This document shows positions 16,687 through 25,611 of a stretch of 64,000 nt of DNA, piece after piece; within the stretch, counting starts at the first letter, position 1, and each line of letters opens with the position of its first letter. A program made the position numbers and the translations under genes. The notes under the pieces were generated by a model, which searched no databases, was not told the DNA's origin, and was given only the letters and a program-made list of their open reading frames with translations. This DNA is from Victivallis sp. Marseille-Q1083. Lineage in GTDB: Bacteria; Verrucomicrobiota; Lentisphaeria; Victivallales; Victivallaceae. The DNA lies in assembly GCF_903645315.1 (NCBI RefSeq), contig NZ_CAHJXL010000001.1, positions 1,478,001 through 1,542,000 of the forward strand. The letters run 5' to 3'.

Positions 16687-18435
16687 TCACTTTTCCGCCG
16701 TTCGGCCGCCGTCGCGGCCGGCCGCCTGTTTCAATGCTTTCAATTTCTCGAATCTGGCCGGATGGTTGGTCAATTCCAGCGTTTCATACAATTCAATTTC
16801 ATCGATGGAGTCATCGGTGAACAATTCCGCCATATCCGCGTCGAAATCATATCCTTTCTGCGGGAAAGCCATCTCGCGGAAAACACCGACGGCGATGTCC
16901 TTCCCGGCCGCCGCCTCGGCCAGTTCGGCCGGAAAATAATCGCCGATCATCATCACTCCGTCAATGGAACCGTCGGCGAACCAGCGGTCGAAATGCCAGG
17001 GAATGCCGAGCGTTTTGGCCCAGCGGACCATCTTGTAATGGGCGCCGGCCTGTTCCGGACCGTTGGAAGTCGCCGTGAAATAGAGCGGCCGTCCGCCGGT
17101 TTCGGCTTTGCAGCGCCGCAAAAACTCGTCGAGCGCCTCGGCCCGCAATTCATCGAGCGCCGCCCGGTCGAAATCCTCATCCCAGATATCCCGGCCGTAA
17201 CGGGCCAGGTACTGATCGCGCAACGCGGCATTGAAGCCGTATGCAGCCGGATCGGCCACTTCGCTGTGGCTGCGCAGATTGAAGAGAAAGCCGTCGAAGT
17301 CGTAAGCGGTCAGCTCCCGGAACCGGGCCACTTTGTGCGCCATCACTTCCGGCTCGGCGAACTCGCAGATGCCCAGGAAATAAGCTTCCCGCTCATCCGG
17401 CTCCGGTTCGCCGACGACAAATCCCAGTTGCCGGGTCCCGTAATCCCAGGCAAACCGGGCGAACGGGGAAAACACCAGAGCCGCCGCTTCGCCGCCGTTG
17501 AGCACCTGCCCCCAGACCGCCGGCACCGCTTCGCCGTCGACATTGAAAATTTGGCCGAGCGGCGTCCGGGGCTGATCGATCACCATCGCGAACCGGTCCT
17601 GCGGCCACGCCTGCCGGGGGACCAGCTTGACGAAAGGCCGCGTCAACTCCAGCTGGTCGATAATCAGTTTCCAGCGGCCGTCCGCCGTCTGCTCGGTCCG
17701 GAACTGCCGGGGACCGTCGTAAGGCCGGTATTCCCGGTTGTCCCCGCTGCACCAAATTTCCAACGTTTCATCGGAAAACTCCGGCTGCGGCCGGCCGGTG
17801 ACGGAGCTGGTGATTTCAATCCGGCCGACCGGCCGGCGGCGAGCCGCCTGATTGATCGCTTCCACCTGCTGCGGCGAAAACGTCAAACGCGGATCACGCT
17901 TCGAATACCCGTCAAAGTTCCGGCGGAAAAACGGGTCCATCAACGGATAATGGCCGTATTCGGCCACCAGTTCCGGATAGTCGTTTTCCGACATGAAAGC
18001 CCAGCCGGCGGCATCGTCCCACAAGCTTTCCCAGCACCACACTTCCAAACCGTATTGGTGCCCGAGCCGGATCGTTTCCGTCAGCGGATCGTAAGTCCGC
18101 AGCGTCCGGATCAGCCGGTCCGGCCCCTCCGCCGCCGGAATGTTCCAATGATAGCCGCCTTCATCGCCGTACATCGCCGCCACTTTAGTCGGATAGAGCG
18201 TCAAACCGCAGCAGTTGACCCGCAGATAAATCTTATCCAGGCCGCCGGCCGCCATTTCGGCGATCCGTTTTTCCCAGACTTCCAGCGGATAATATTCCGA
18301 GCCGTCGGCCGCATTGTAAAACACGTAGTCCAGGAAATCAATCGTACTGGCCAGTTTCGGCCCCGCCGTTTCCGCCGCACCGGCGGCATTCCAGGCGGCC
18401 AGCAACAGTGCCAGCCGGAGAAAAATTTTCTTCAT
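16687..18435 (-). CDS. Secreted glycoside hydrolase-like TIM-barrel protein
   Basis: This is a 582-residue exported protein. MKKIFLRLALLLAAWNAAG is a signal peptide, and the ATG at 18435 is behind AGAGAG, so the longer frame to 18591 is rejected. The N-terminal part (LDKIYLRVNCCGLTLYPT, GLEVWCWESLW) looks like a family-10-like hydrolase barrel of the kind often annotated as hypothetical in Lentisphaerae and Planctomycetes. A middle beta-rich insert spans roughly 190-360, and barrel strands resume at DFDGFLFNLRS. I cannot name a GH family or the catalytic acids. It follows a pseudopilin gene by 82 bases and precedes the SDR, so it may act on the external substrate whose products the cluster degrades. 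Confidence 0.6.
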   Translation of the reverse strand: MKKIFLRLALLLAAWNAAGAAETAGPKLASTIDFLDYVFYNAADGSEYYPLEVWEKRIAEMAAGGLDKIYLRVNCCGLTLYPTKVAAMYGDEGGYHWNIPAAEGPDRLIRTLRTYDPLTETIRLGHQYGLEVWCWESLWDDAAGWAFMSENDYPELVAEYGHYPLMDPFFRRNFDGYSKRDPRLTFSPQQVEAINQAARRRPVGRIEITSSVTGRPQPEFSDETLEIWCSGDNREYRPYDGPRQFRTEQTADGRWKLIIDQLELTRPFVKLVPRQAWPQDRFAMVIDQPRTPLGQIFNVDGEAVPAVWGQVLNGGEAAALVFSPFARFAWDYGTRQLGFVVGEPEPDEREAYFLGICEFAEPEVMAHKVARFRELTAYDFDGFLFNLRSHSEVADPAAYGFNAALRDQYLARYGRDIWDEDFDRAALDELRAEALDEFLRRCKAETGGRPLYFTATSNGPEQAGAHYKMVRWAKTLGIPWHFDRWFADGSIDGVMMIGDYFPAELAEAAAGKDIAVGVFREMAFPQKGYDFDADMAELFTDDSIDEIELYETLELTNHPARFEKLKALKQAAGRDGGRTAEK

Positions 18436-18467
18436 CGGATGTTCTCTCTTTGAATCTTTTGCGTTCC

Positions 18468-18502
18468 GGCGCCGTCCCGGCCGTCTCGAATGGGACGGCG
18501 CC
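18468..18502. terminator. GC-rich hairpin between pseudopilin and secreted-enzyme gene
   Basis: The 11-bp perfect stem GGCGCCGTCCC (18468-18478) pairs with 18492-18502. No U-tract follows, so it may be a partial terminator or an mRNA-stabilising stem that makes the pseudopilin message more abundant than the enzyme message. Confidence 0.5.
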
Positions 18503-18517
18503 TTTGCATTGCCTGTC

Positions 18518-19282
18518 TCAGAAGTAGAGTACCTGTGTCGTTCCGGCCCTGCCGAAGCAAATGAAACCGCCGGACGTCGTATTGAACACATTGGGATTAT
18601 CGCTGCAGTTATTGACGAACTCCTGCGGCGTCATGCCGGTAACATGGCCGTCGAGGAAGGCGAGGTTGAACTTGCCGTTATGGCGGGCGTCATGGTAATA
18701 GTCGCCCATCGCCCGGGTGATCAGATAAGTCTGTTTGCCGGCATTGCTCCGGGAATCGGCGATGACGCTGGCTGCGGACGGGCTTTCCACCAGGATCGAA
18801 TTCAATATCCGGGCATTGCCGCCGGTCGCCAGGGCCGTTTCCGTCATCAGCCCTTTGGTGAGGTTGTACATCGTCTGGGTGCCACCGGAGGCATACACGC
18901 CGTAAATATGTTCCAGAAAGCCGCGGGAATCAAGATCGATTTCCAGAGTCGGACAACTGAATTCCTTGGGATCGGTGCTGCAGTAACCGCTCAGTTCCAA
19001 TGCATCCGCCCAGGTATAACGCCAGTCGCCGTCGTCGTCCTGCTGCTGTATATACAGCGGAATCTTTTCGGTGTTGTCGTTGGCATACATCGTCATATAC
19101 AGCATCGACTGTTTCAGATTGGAAATGCACTTCGCATTCATCGCCGCCGCCTTCGCTTTGCCCAAGGCCGGCAGCAGCATACTGGCGAGAATGGCGATGA
19201 TCGCGATTACAACCAGAAGTTCAATAAGTGTGAAGTTGACTCGGTGGTCAGTCCGGTCGGTCAGGTGAGAATTGCGTTTCAT
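18518..19282 (-). CDS. Pseudopilin with C-terminal H-x9-DG motif
   Basis: This is a 254-residue type IV pilin-like protein. After a charged leader comes the prepilin cleavage/methylation motif [17 protein letters not shown], cut by a prepilin peptidase before Phe, then the long N-terminal helix ([20 protein letters not shown]). Near the C-terminus [13 protein letters not shown] fits the H-x9-DG signature common in Lentisphaerae and Planctomycetes. Such proteins are assembled or exported through type II secretion/pilus machinery; whether this one is a structural pseudopilin or a surface carbohydrate-binding protein is not known. It precedes the secreted TIM-barrel gene in the GntR-linked cluster. 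Confidence 0.9.
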   Translation of the reverse strand: MKRNSHLTDRTDHRVNFTLIELLVVIAIIAILASMLLPALGKAKAAAMNAKCISNLKQSMLYMTMYANDNTEKIPLYIQQQDDDGDWRYTWADALELSGYCSTDPKEFSCPTLEIDLDSRGFLEHIYGVYASGGTQTMYNLTKGLMTETALATGGNARILNSILVESPSAASVIADSRSNAGKQTYLITRAMGDYYHDARHNGKFNLAFLDGHVTGMTPQEFVNNCSDNPNVFNTTSGGFICFGRAGTTQVLYF

Positions 19283-19410
19283 GACATTTTTCCTTTCTGC
19301 TTGTTCAGAAAATTTCTGTTCTTCTTCGAAAACCGATCCCTTTTACTTATCTTAAACCGCCTCGCGCCGTCCGCTTGAATTCCAGCGGCCGGCATCCGCC
19401 GGCAATTCAA

Positions 19411-20235
19411 CTACCAGAACAACTGCTTTCGCCGGCAGATCAACTCGAAATCGCTGTTCAACGGCAGGCCGGCGTCACCGCAGAGCTCGATCAATTCATG
19501 CGCGCTTTTCACCTGGTCGCGAATGTGACGGCGGGAAACCTGCTCGGCCTCCTCCACCGCCCGGCGCCGGATACAATCGAGAATCTGCCGGTGATTGTCG
19601 AGGGCGATCTCATTGTTGTAGGTCATGAACTGCTCCGGCGAGTACAATTTCGGAAACCGGCAGTTATTTTTCTGCTGCGACAACCGGAATTCCAATTCGA
19701 AACAAACCTTGACGGTAAGCCGGAAAAGAACGGTAAAATAACAGAGGTTGTTCGGGCTGGCAAACCGGGAATTCCCGCAGGAGTTGATGATTTCCATATG
19801 GAAGTTCAAATCGGCGAAAATCGACTGATTCCGGTCTTTGTTCATCACCGCTTCTCCGAACAGCGTCACCAGGCGCTCCAGGCGCTCCAGCACCAGATCG
19901 GAACGATGCTCCGCCAGCCGGCGCGCGGCAATCGGTTCGATGCCTTCCCGCAGTTCGTTCCAGTCGAGCATGTCCTTCAAGGTAAAATTCTTCACCCGAT
20001 AACCGCAGTAAGGCACATACTCCGCCACGCCCCAGCCGACCGCCTGGCTCAGCGCTTCCCGGACCGACGGCCGGTTGAGGCCGAATTCCTTGGCCAGCAC
20101 CGACTCCTTCAGCGCTTGGCCGGCCGCCACCTCACCGCTCAGCAGTTTTTTCAACAGCAATTCCTGGGCGAGCACGAAACCGGACTCCTTGGTATCCACA
20201 CCCCATTCTTCAATTGTTGCGTTGACCGCCATCAT
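19411..20235 (-). CDS. GntR-family transcriptional regulator (FadR/FCD type)
   Basis: This is a 274-residue regulator. An N-terminal winged helix (LKESVLAKEFGLNRPSVREAL) binds DNA, and the C-terminal all-helical FCD domain (NELREGIEPIAARRLAEH, DLNFHMEII, DNHRQILDCI) senses a small acid, often with a metal bound by Asp and His residues. It heads the lyase/reductase cluster on the same strand. Its promoter contains the palindrome AAATTGC-AA-GCAATTT over the -35 box, and the same site controls the FG-GAP gene, so autoregulation and joint control are likely. The effector may be the sugar acid handled by the cluster. Confidence 0.85.
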   Translation of the reverse strand: MMAVNATIEEWGVDTKESGFVLAQELLLKKLLSGEVAAGQALKESVLAKEFGLNRPSVREALSQAVGWGVAEYVPYCGYRVKNFTLKDMLDWNELREGIEPIAARRLAEHRSDLVLERLERLVTLFGEAVMNKDRNQSIFADLNFHMEIINSCGNSRFASPNNLCYFTVLFRLTVKVCFELEFRLSQQKNNCRFPKLYSPEQFMTYNNEIALDNHRQILDCIRRRAVEEAEQVSRRHIRDQVKSAHELIELCGDAGLPLNSDFELICRRKQLFW

Positions 20236-20271
20236 GCTCCTTTTTGCGATTGATATTTATCATTATTGTAA

Positions 20272-20307
20272 AGTATAGCAAATTTTTCGAAAAATTGCAA
20301 GCAATTT
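20272..20307 (-). promoter_or_regulatory. GntR gene promoter with palindromic operator
   Basis: On the minus strand TTGCAA (20295-20300), 17 bases and TATACT (20272-20277). The palindrome AAATTGCAAGCAATTT (20292-20307) covers the -35 box. Nearly the same block occurs at 23181-23216. Confidence 0.8.
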
Positions 20308-20371
20308 CTGACTAAAAATTACTTTTTCAGCAATTTTTTTTCACTTGCGCTCAAAAACTCCATTCCCGTCG

Positions 20372-23125
20372 TCACTCAAACCACAATTCGACCGCCGAAA
20401 CGCGCGGCGAATTGCCGCCGTTGGCCGCCCCCAGCCCCAGTTGATATTGACAGAAGCGGCTGGCGCCGACCGGGATGTTGACTGTCCGCGAACCGTGAAA
20501 CGCTTTCTCGCCGTAACTGGCGCCGAACCACGGCGCCCGCCGCAACCGGTCCGGCGTCGCGGCCATCCGCAGCCGCAGCGACACCCAGGTTTTCTTCTGC
20601 AATTCGGCGGCAAGGACAATTTCGCACAGCCGGGTGACGCCGGGTGGGATTTCCAGCACTCTGGAGGTAAAATATTCCTCTTCGGAGCCATCGCTGAGGT
20701 TATAGGCCGACGCCGTCACCATGCCCAACGGACCGATCGTCGGCAGCCGGACGGTATTTTTCGCTTCAAAACCGTCCGGCCCGTTGTACCAGATTTTCGA
20801 GCTGGCGACATGATTGCCGTAGGCGCGGTGATGGCAGACGGCCAGATCAATCCGGCCGTCTCCATCGAAATCGACCGCCATGCAGCCGGCCCCGGAGTGA
20901 TTGAACAGCCGGGTGCGGCGCTGCACCGAAAAGCCGTCGGCCGAGTTCCAGTAAAGGTAGGCGTCGATGTCGCGCGCCCGGCCGTTGTGATAACTGGTGA
21001 CGAAGATATCCGGCCGGCCGTCGCCGTTGAAATCGGCGATCACCAGCGAATTGGCGCCGTGAGCCGGCAGCGCGCAGCAGCGCGACTGCGAATAGCCGTC
21101 CGGGCCGCCCCAGAAGATCAGCAGGTTGGAATCGAACTTTTCACGTTTGCTGGGCGCGCCGTAACAGCCGACCACCAGATCCAGCCAGCCGTTGCCATTC
21201 AAATCGGCCGCCCGCGCACAGCAGGCGCCTTCCACCGGCAGCAAAGCGACATTGTCGCGGGAAAAACCATCCGGACCGCCCCAGAAAATCATTGAATGGC
21301 TCGCCATGATCTGCGGCACGAACAAATCCAGATAACCGTCGTTGTTGAAATCCGCCGTATAGAGAAAACGCGGCTGCCCCCAGTTTTTGACATCGAAGGA
21401 CGGATCGTCCTGGTATCCGGTTTTGCGCGGCGCATATTCCCGGCAGTCCGGGTCCAGATTGATGATCTGCGGCCGCTGTCCGTCGATGCCGTCCGGGCCG
21501 CCGCGGAAAATGCGCAACTCCGGATTGAAAAATCCGGTGACGGCGATATCCAGATAACCGCTGTGCCGGAAGTCGCCGACCGCGCTGCCGTGGGCCCGGT
21601 AAGTGTCCAGCACCAGCGGTTCGTCCGGCCGGAAACCGTCCGGACCGCCGAAATAGACGAAAGAACCCGGATCGTGCCGCGGCGAACACTCTGCGCTGTT
21701 GGTCACCAGCAGATCGGCCCAGCCGTCGTCGTTGAAATCGGCACAAGCCAAATCCACCGCCGAATGGCCGGGCAGCTCAAGGCGGCGGTCGGGGGAAAAA
21801 CCGCGCGCCGAATTCAGATAAATATAGACCGGCACATCGCCCAACGCCCGGCCGCCCATATTGTTGACGAACACCACGTGATTTTCGCCGGCGATGCGCA
21901 CCCGGCGCGCCGCCACCGCGTTGTGAGTCGCAAACGAATGGGGGCACTCCTCAATCCTTCCGGCTTCATCGGTCCGGTAGATCAGCGATTCAGTCGTAAA
22001 CATCGTCTCATTCTGCCCCTGGACCAGTACGATCGCACTGCGGCCATGCCCTTCCAGTTCGATGACCGCGGCCCCGCGCACATTACAGCCCGGCAAAGCC
22101 GTCGACCGGGCCGGTGAGAATCCGGCTGCCGAACCGTGCAACACCAGCGAATGCTGGACGGAATCGTCCTCCTGCCGGCAAACCGCCAGCACCAGGTCGT
22201 CGTACCTGCCGCTGCCGATCCGGCCGGCAGCGGCATCGACCGCTCCGGCGACCGGCAGGGCAAACGCTTTTTCCACCCTGCGTGCCCGGTCCACCCGAAA
22301 GAAAGCCGCCTCCTCCGGCGTCGGCTGAAAACAATAAGCCCGACCGTCGATCGTCACTATGGCGGCCCGCCAGCCGGGACAGAAGGCCCGTTTCGCCGCC
22401 GTAGTCAGCGACTGCATCCGGCTTTCCGGCCATTCGTCGGTGCCGAGTTCGGTGTAACAGTCGGCGGAGAGGCCGTTCGGCCCGCCCCAGTAAATGCGCG
22501 GTCCGCCGGAACGCATCCGCAAATAAAGTTCGGCGCAGCCGTCGCCGTCGAGATCGGCGGCTGCCATGCTCAAGCATTCCAGCGTCAGATCGCGGAAGCC
22601 GTCGGCGGCGAAACCGGAAGCCGTCGCCTTGAACATCCGCAGCCGCTCCGGGTTGCACAGAACGATTTCCAACTGGCCGTCACCGTCGAAGTCGGCGGCA
22701 ACCACGCCAAGCGCATCGGGCAGATAGAGTTCGGTTTTCCGATTCTCGTCGAAGCCGTCCGGACCGCCCCAGTAGATGAAGGAGGAGACATCCGCCGAAG
22801 CGCCGTCGCTCTGGTTGGCGACGATCAGTTCCTCATGGCCGTCGCCATTCAAATCCGCCGCACAGACATCAAACGCTCCCAGCGCCGGCAGCGAACGCAA
22901 TTGCGGTTCTTCAAACGGATGCCCCACCAGTCCCAGCGGCGGGCACTCGTCGATCTCCTGGCCATTGGCGAAAAACGCGTCGGCATAGCCGCTCTGCGTG
23001 ACGTCGAAGCGATGAATCCGCTGCAGGATACCCCGCCTGGAAACATAAATATTCTGTCCGCCGTTGCCGAAAATCCCCTGCCTGAACTCTTCAAACGAAG
23101 CATCGCCGATTCTTTTCCGTTTCAT
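20372..23125 (-). CDS. Large FG-GAP/VCBS repeat protein
   Basis: This 917-residue protein has about a dozen FG-GAP-type repeats, each with a calcium-binding D-x-D-G-D/N-G loop (ADLNGDGHEEL, ADFDGDGQLEI, ADFNNDGYLDL, ADFNGDGRPDI) and a YWGGPDGF blade motif, so it should fold as one or two beta-propellers. I see no clear signal peptide at the ATG 23125 (MKRKRIGDASF), which is supported by AGGGAG six bases upstream. A C-terminal beta domain follows after about residue 840. FG-GAP propellers bind ligands or polysaccharides, or act in lyases of the rhamnogalacturonan type. No catalytic signature is evident. It shares promoter and operator with the GntR gene and probably belongs to the same regulon. 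Confidence 0.8.
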   Translation of the reverse strand: MKRKRIGDASFEEFRQGIFGNGGQNIYVSRRGILQRIHRFDVTQSGYADAFFANGQEIDECPPLGLVGHPFEEPQLRSLPALGAFDVCAADLNGDGHEELIVANQSDGASADVSSFIYWGGPDGFDENRKTELYLPDALGVVAADFDGDGQLEIVLCNPERLRMFKATASGFAADGFRDLTLECLSMAAADLDGDGCAELYLRMRSGGPRIYWGGPNGLSADCYTELGTDEWPESRMQSLTTAAKRAFCPGWRAAIVTIDGRAYCFQPTPEEAAFFRVDRARRVEKAFALPVAGAVDAAAGRIGSGRYDDLVLAVCRQEDDSVQHSLVLHGSAAGFSPARSTALPGCNVRGAAVIELEGHGRSAIVLVQGQNETMFTTESLIYRTDEAGRIEECPHSFATHNAVAARRVRIAGENHVVFVNNMGGRALGDVPVYIYLNSARGFSPDRRLELPGHSAVDLACADFNDDGWADLLVTNSAECSPRHDPGSFVYFGGPDGFRPDEPLVLDTYRAHGSAVGDFRHSGYLDIAVTGFFNPELRIFRGGPDGIDGQRPQIINLDPDCREYAPRKTGYQDDPSFDVKNWGQPRFLYTADFNNDGYLDLFVPQIMASHSMIFWGGPDGFSRDNVALLPVEGACCARAADLNGNGWLDLVVGCYGAPSKREKFDSNLLIFWGGPDGYSQSRCCALPAHGANSLVIADFNGDGRPDIFVTSYHNGRARDIDAYLYWNSADGFSVQRRTRLFNHSGAGCMAVDFDGDGRIDLAVCHHRAYGNHVASSKIWYNGPDGFEAKNTVRLPTIGPLGMVTASAYNLSDGSEEEYFTSRVLEIPPGVTRLCEIVLAAELQKKTWVSLRLRMAATPDRLRRAPWFGASYGEKAFHGSRTVNIPVGASRFCQYQLGLGAANGGNSPRVSAVELWFE

Positions 23126-23180
23126 CCAAAGCTCCCTGGCTTGCTGCAAAAACTTGTATCGGATATTCCCTGTATCGGCT

Positions 23181-23216
23181 AGTATAGCAAATTATTTTAA
23201 AAATTGCAAGCAATTT
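23181..23216 (-). promoter_or_regulatory. FG-GAP gene promoter with the same palindromic operator
   Basis: On the minus strand TTGCAA (23204-23209), 17 bases and TATACT (23181-23186), with the palindrome AAATTGCAAGCAATTT at 23201-23216. Spacing is identical to that at 20272-20307. Confidence 0.8.
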
Positions 23217-23282
23217 TTGTATAAAGTTTACTTTTTCTTTGAATTTTTGGCCATTTATGCCGTCAAACCCGATACGGTATCG

Positions 23283-23311
23283 TTGCATCGCCGGCAATCA
23301 CTCCGTATATT
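23283..23311 (+). promoter_or_regulatory. Promoter of the GNAT gene
   Basis: TTGCAT (23283-23288) and TATATT (23306-23311) are separated by 17 bases; AAAGGA precedes the start at 23344. Confidence 0.65.
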
Positions 23312-23343
23312 ATCCCGTTCATTTTCAGAAAGGACTGGTTTTC

Positions 23344-24069
23344 ATGTTTTCCTCCACTGCGGCCCTGCTGGCGGAAGTCCGGCGGCAACTGGCCAAAGAT
23401 ATGAATTGCAGAGAAGAAGATTTCCGGCGCGACGGCACCGTGTTCTGCGAGGCCGCCCTGCACCCGGAACGCCGTTTATTCGACCGGCAGCAGCCGTACG
23501 CCGAAGCGGCCACGATGGGCAATGGGATCGTCGTTTCTGCCGAAGCCGCAATTCTGCCCCGCCTGAAAACGGCGTTGAAAGATTTGTCCAGAGACGATCT
23601 ATTTGCTTCGCCGTGGTTCAGCGGCCATTCGCTTTACTATCTGCCGGACTGCCGGATTCTCCGTCCATTGCCCTGTCCGGCCGGCTTCCGGCTCCATTGG
23701 GCGGAAGGCAGCTCCATCGTCCAACTCTATCGGCATCCGGGTTTTCACAACGCCATCCAATATGACCGCAACCATCCCCGGCCCGATACACTGGTCATTT
23801 ATGCCGACAATGCGGACGGCATCGCCGGCATGGCCGGCGCGTCCGCCGACAGCGCGACGATGTGGCAGATCGGCATCGACGTGGAACCGCGCCACCGGCG
23901 GAGCGGACTGGCCGGCTGCCTGGTCAGCAGGTTGGCCGCAGCGATTCTCGAACGCGATATCGTTCCCTATTACGGAACGGCTTCGTCGAACATTCCTTCC
24001 CAGGCAACGGCTCATCGCAGCGGTTTCCGTCCGGCCTGGATGTGCACTTACCGGAATACGCTGACTTGA
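23344..24069 (+). CDS. GNAT-family N-acetyltransferase
   Basis: This is a 241-residue cytoplasmic enzyme. The C-terminal half has the GNAT fold: MWQIGIDVEPRHRRSGLAGCLV contains the acetyl-CoA pyrophosphate loop (R-R-x-G-L-A), followed by ERDIVPYYGTASSN and a late strand (HRSGFRPAWM). The N-terminal half is an unrecognised extension (RREDLFASPWFSGHSLYYLPD-like) that may bind the acceptor. The start is the ATG at 23344 behind AAAGGA; the longer frame to 23239 would overlap the promoter. It is a single gene, divergent from the FG-GAP gene. The acceptor substrate is unknown. Confidence 0.75.
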   Translation: MFSSTAALLAEVRRQLAKDMNCREEDFRRDGTVFCEAALHPERRLFDRQQPYAEAATMGNGIVVSAEAAILPRLKTALKDLSRDDLFASPWFSGHSLYYLPDCRILRPLPCPAGFRLHWAEGSSIVQLYRHPGFHNAIQYDRNHPRPDTLVIYADNADGIAGMAGASADSATMWQIGIDVEPRHRRSGLAGCLVSRLAAAILERDIVPYYGTASSNIPSQATAHRSGFRPAWMCTYRNTLT

Positions 24070-24092
24070 AAAAACAACGCGGCCGGCACAAC

Positions 24093-24108
24093 CCGGGCGT
24101 TCGCCCGG
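24093..24108. terminator. Small GC hairpin between convergent genes
   Basis: CCGGGC-GTTC-GCCCGG forms a 6-bp stem with a tetraloop between the ends of the GNAT gene and the convergent TolQ/TolR-type operon. There is no U-tract. Confidence 0.4.
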
Positions 24109-24147
24109 AAATTGCCTGAATGGGGAATCGAAACAGGGGAATCGGCG

Positions 24148-24396
24148 TCAATAATTTTTCTTTTTGCGCAAAATGCACATCGAATTGCAGCGCGGGCAAC
24201 GGGTGATGTTGGAATCGTCTTCGAACAAGAAAACATACCGGCAATGGTCGCAGGAGAACAACCGGCCTTTGCTCAACTGCAAATCGTAACCGCGCTTCAG
24301 CCGCCACAACTCCCGCACCCACAAAATACCGATCGTCACCAGCCAGGCGAGCAGGTAAAACAGCAATCCCCCGGCCAAATCCATTCCGATTAACAT
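24148..24396 (-). CDS. Small membrane protein with a C-terminal zinc-ribbon
   Basis: This is an 82-residue protein. One hydrophobic segment near the N-terminus (GGLLFYLLAWLVTIGILWV) is followed by a short basic linker and two Cys pairs (CDHC and CPRC, 18 residues apart), a zinc-ribbon pattern, then a basic tail. The ATG at 24396 is preferred, eight bases past GAGGAG; a GTG at 24405 overlaps the previous stop. It is the last gene of the ExbB/ExbD-type operon. Function unknown; a small accessory or sensor of the proton-driven complex is possible. Confidence 0.65.
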   Translation of the reverse strand: MLIGMDLAGGLLFYLLAWLVTIGILWVRELWRLKRGYDLQLSKGRLFSCDHCRYVFLFEDDSNITRCPRCNSMCILRKKKNY

Positions 24397-24401
24397 TTCG
24401 A

Positions 24402-25139
24402 TCACTCCTCACGCCATTGAATGCGCACTTCCTGATTTTCATCGGCGCCGGCAAGTTCCGGCTGCTGCAGCAACAGCCGGATTGCCAGTTGTTCCTGCGC
24501 CGGAGCGCCGTTGGACTCACTCACTTCATACCGCAACATGCCGGCCGCCCGGGCCGGATAAAACCGAATCACCGAATAACTGCCTCCGGCCGCGGACTCT
24601 TCAAATGTTTCCGGCGGCACCGGCAAGTTCCACGGCCGCCCGTTCAAGCTGAAACGCGGCAGCGATGCTTTCACCGCCGGCGGCGGCTGCAGCAAAGCGA
24701 CCGTGGCCGCCCGATAACCGGCCAGCCGCGCCGGCACCGACGGCACCGACGGCAATTGCGGCAGCCGGCCGAAACCGATGGCCGGCCGCGGTTCCGGCTC
24801 CGCCAGCGGCAATTTCGCCGCATGGCCGGGCAGCGCTTCGCGGAATGCCGCCTCCTGCCGCACTGCACTGTAGGTATATTTCCGGTCCGGCCGGGAAATC
24901 AAGGCCGGATCGTGGTAGGTCAGCCAATTGTCCCAGAATTGCCGTTCTTCTTCCGGCAGCGCCGCCAGGTTCAGCATCATCACCGGTTTGCGCTCGGCGC
25001 CGGCCGCTTCCGCGATGCGCGGCGCATACCGGAACAGTCCCAGCAGGATCAGGTGAAACAATACGACAATGCCGACCGCTTCGCAAATGATGCGGCGATG
25101 AAATTTCTGTTGTTTCGCTTTGATCTCTTCAGCGTTCAT
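24402..25139 (-). CDS. Membrane-anchored periplasmic protein in the TonB/TolA position
   Basis: This is a 245-residue protein. A cytoplasmic N-terminus (MNAEEIKAKQQKFHRRI), one membrane segment (VGIVVLFHLILLGLFRY) and a periplasmic Pro/Ala-rich stretch lead to a C-terminal beta-rich domain (GSYSVIRFYPARAAGMLRYEV). The topology and gene order (after ExbB- and ExbD-type genes) match energy transducers such as TonB or TolA, but I see no TonB C-terminal motif. The start at 25139 overlaps the end of the ExbD gene by 11 bases, so translation is coupled; the longer frame to 25235 is a shadow of ExbD. Function inferred from position. Confidence 0.65.
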   Translation of the reverse strand: MNAEEIKAKQQKFHRRIICEAVGIVVLFHLILLGLFRYAPRIAEAAGAERKPVMMLNLAALPEEERQFWDNWLTYHDPALISRPDRKYTYSAVRQEAAFREALPGHAAKLPLAEPEPRPAIGFGRLPQLPSVPSVPARLAGYRAATVALLQPPPAVKASLPRFSLNGRPWNLPVPPETFEESAAGGSYSVIRFYPARAAGMLRYEVSESNGAPAQEQLAIRLLLQQPELAGADENQEVRIQWREE

Positions 25140-25611
25140 TGGGATTGAAAATGGTTTCGCCGCGGTCCTGCGGCGGCATCGTCGCGATGAAGGTGGACAA
25201 ATTGGCCCGTTCCGCCATCGCCATGATTTTGGCAATCGTTCCGAACGGCACCTGTTTGTCCGCCCGGATAATCACGGTGTTCATATTCGAAACCGTCCGG
25301 ACCATGCCGAGCTCCTCCGGCAATTTCTCCCAGGAAACCGGCCGGTCGTTGAAATAGATTTCGGTCCCGTTCTCCGTATAGGCCACGGTGATGCTGAATT
25401 TTTCCAATCCGACCGAACCGGTTGCCCCGACCGGCGGCAAATCGACGGCTATGCCGGAAACCTGTACGAAAGAGCTCGACAGCATGAAAAAAATCAATAA
25501 CAGAAACATCACATCCACCACCGGCGTCAAATCCGGACGCCCCTGAAAGGCGTGCAGCCGGCTGCGCAGCCGGCTGGTGCTGCAATGATAGATTCGCCTT
25601 CGCATTTTCAA
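25129..25611 (-). CDS. ExbD/TolR-family biopolymer transport protein
   Basis: This is a 160-residue inner-membrane protein. A single N-terminal membrane segment contains the conserved Asp (TPVVDVMFLLLIFFMLSS), the proton-path residue of the family, and is followed by a periplasmic domain ending in VIIRADKQVPFGTIAKIM, the usual ExbD/TolR C-terminal pattern. It forms the stator with the preceding TolQ/ExbB-like protein; start and stop overlap (ATGA, 25608-25611). The complex converts proton-motive force into motion of a periplasmic partner, here probably the protein encoded next. Confidence 0.92.
   Translation of the reverse strand: MKMRRRIYHCSTSRLRSRLHAFQGRPDLTPVVDVMFLLLIFFMLSSSFVQVSGIAVDLPPVGATGSVGLEKFSITVAYTENGTEIYFNDRPVSWEKLPEELGMVRTVSNMNTVIIRADKQVPFGTIAKIMAMAERANLSTFIATMPPQDRGETIFNPNER

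Noticed and set aside
16762-18453. 563-codon plus-strand ORF
   Set aside because: Antisense to the secreted barrel protein; no domain, no ribosome site.
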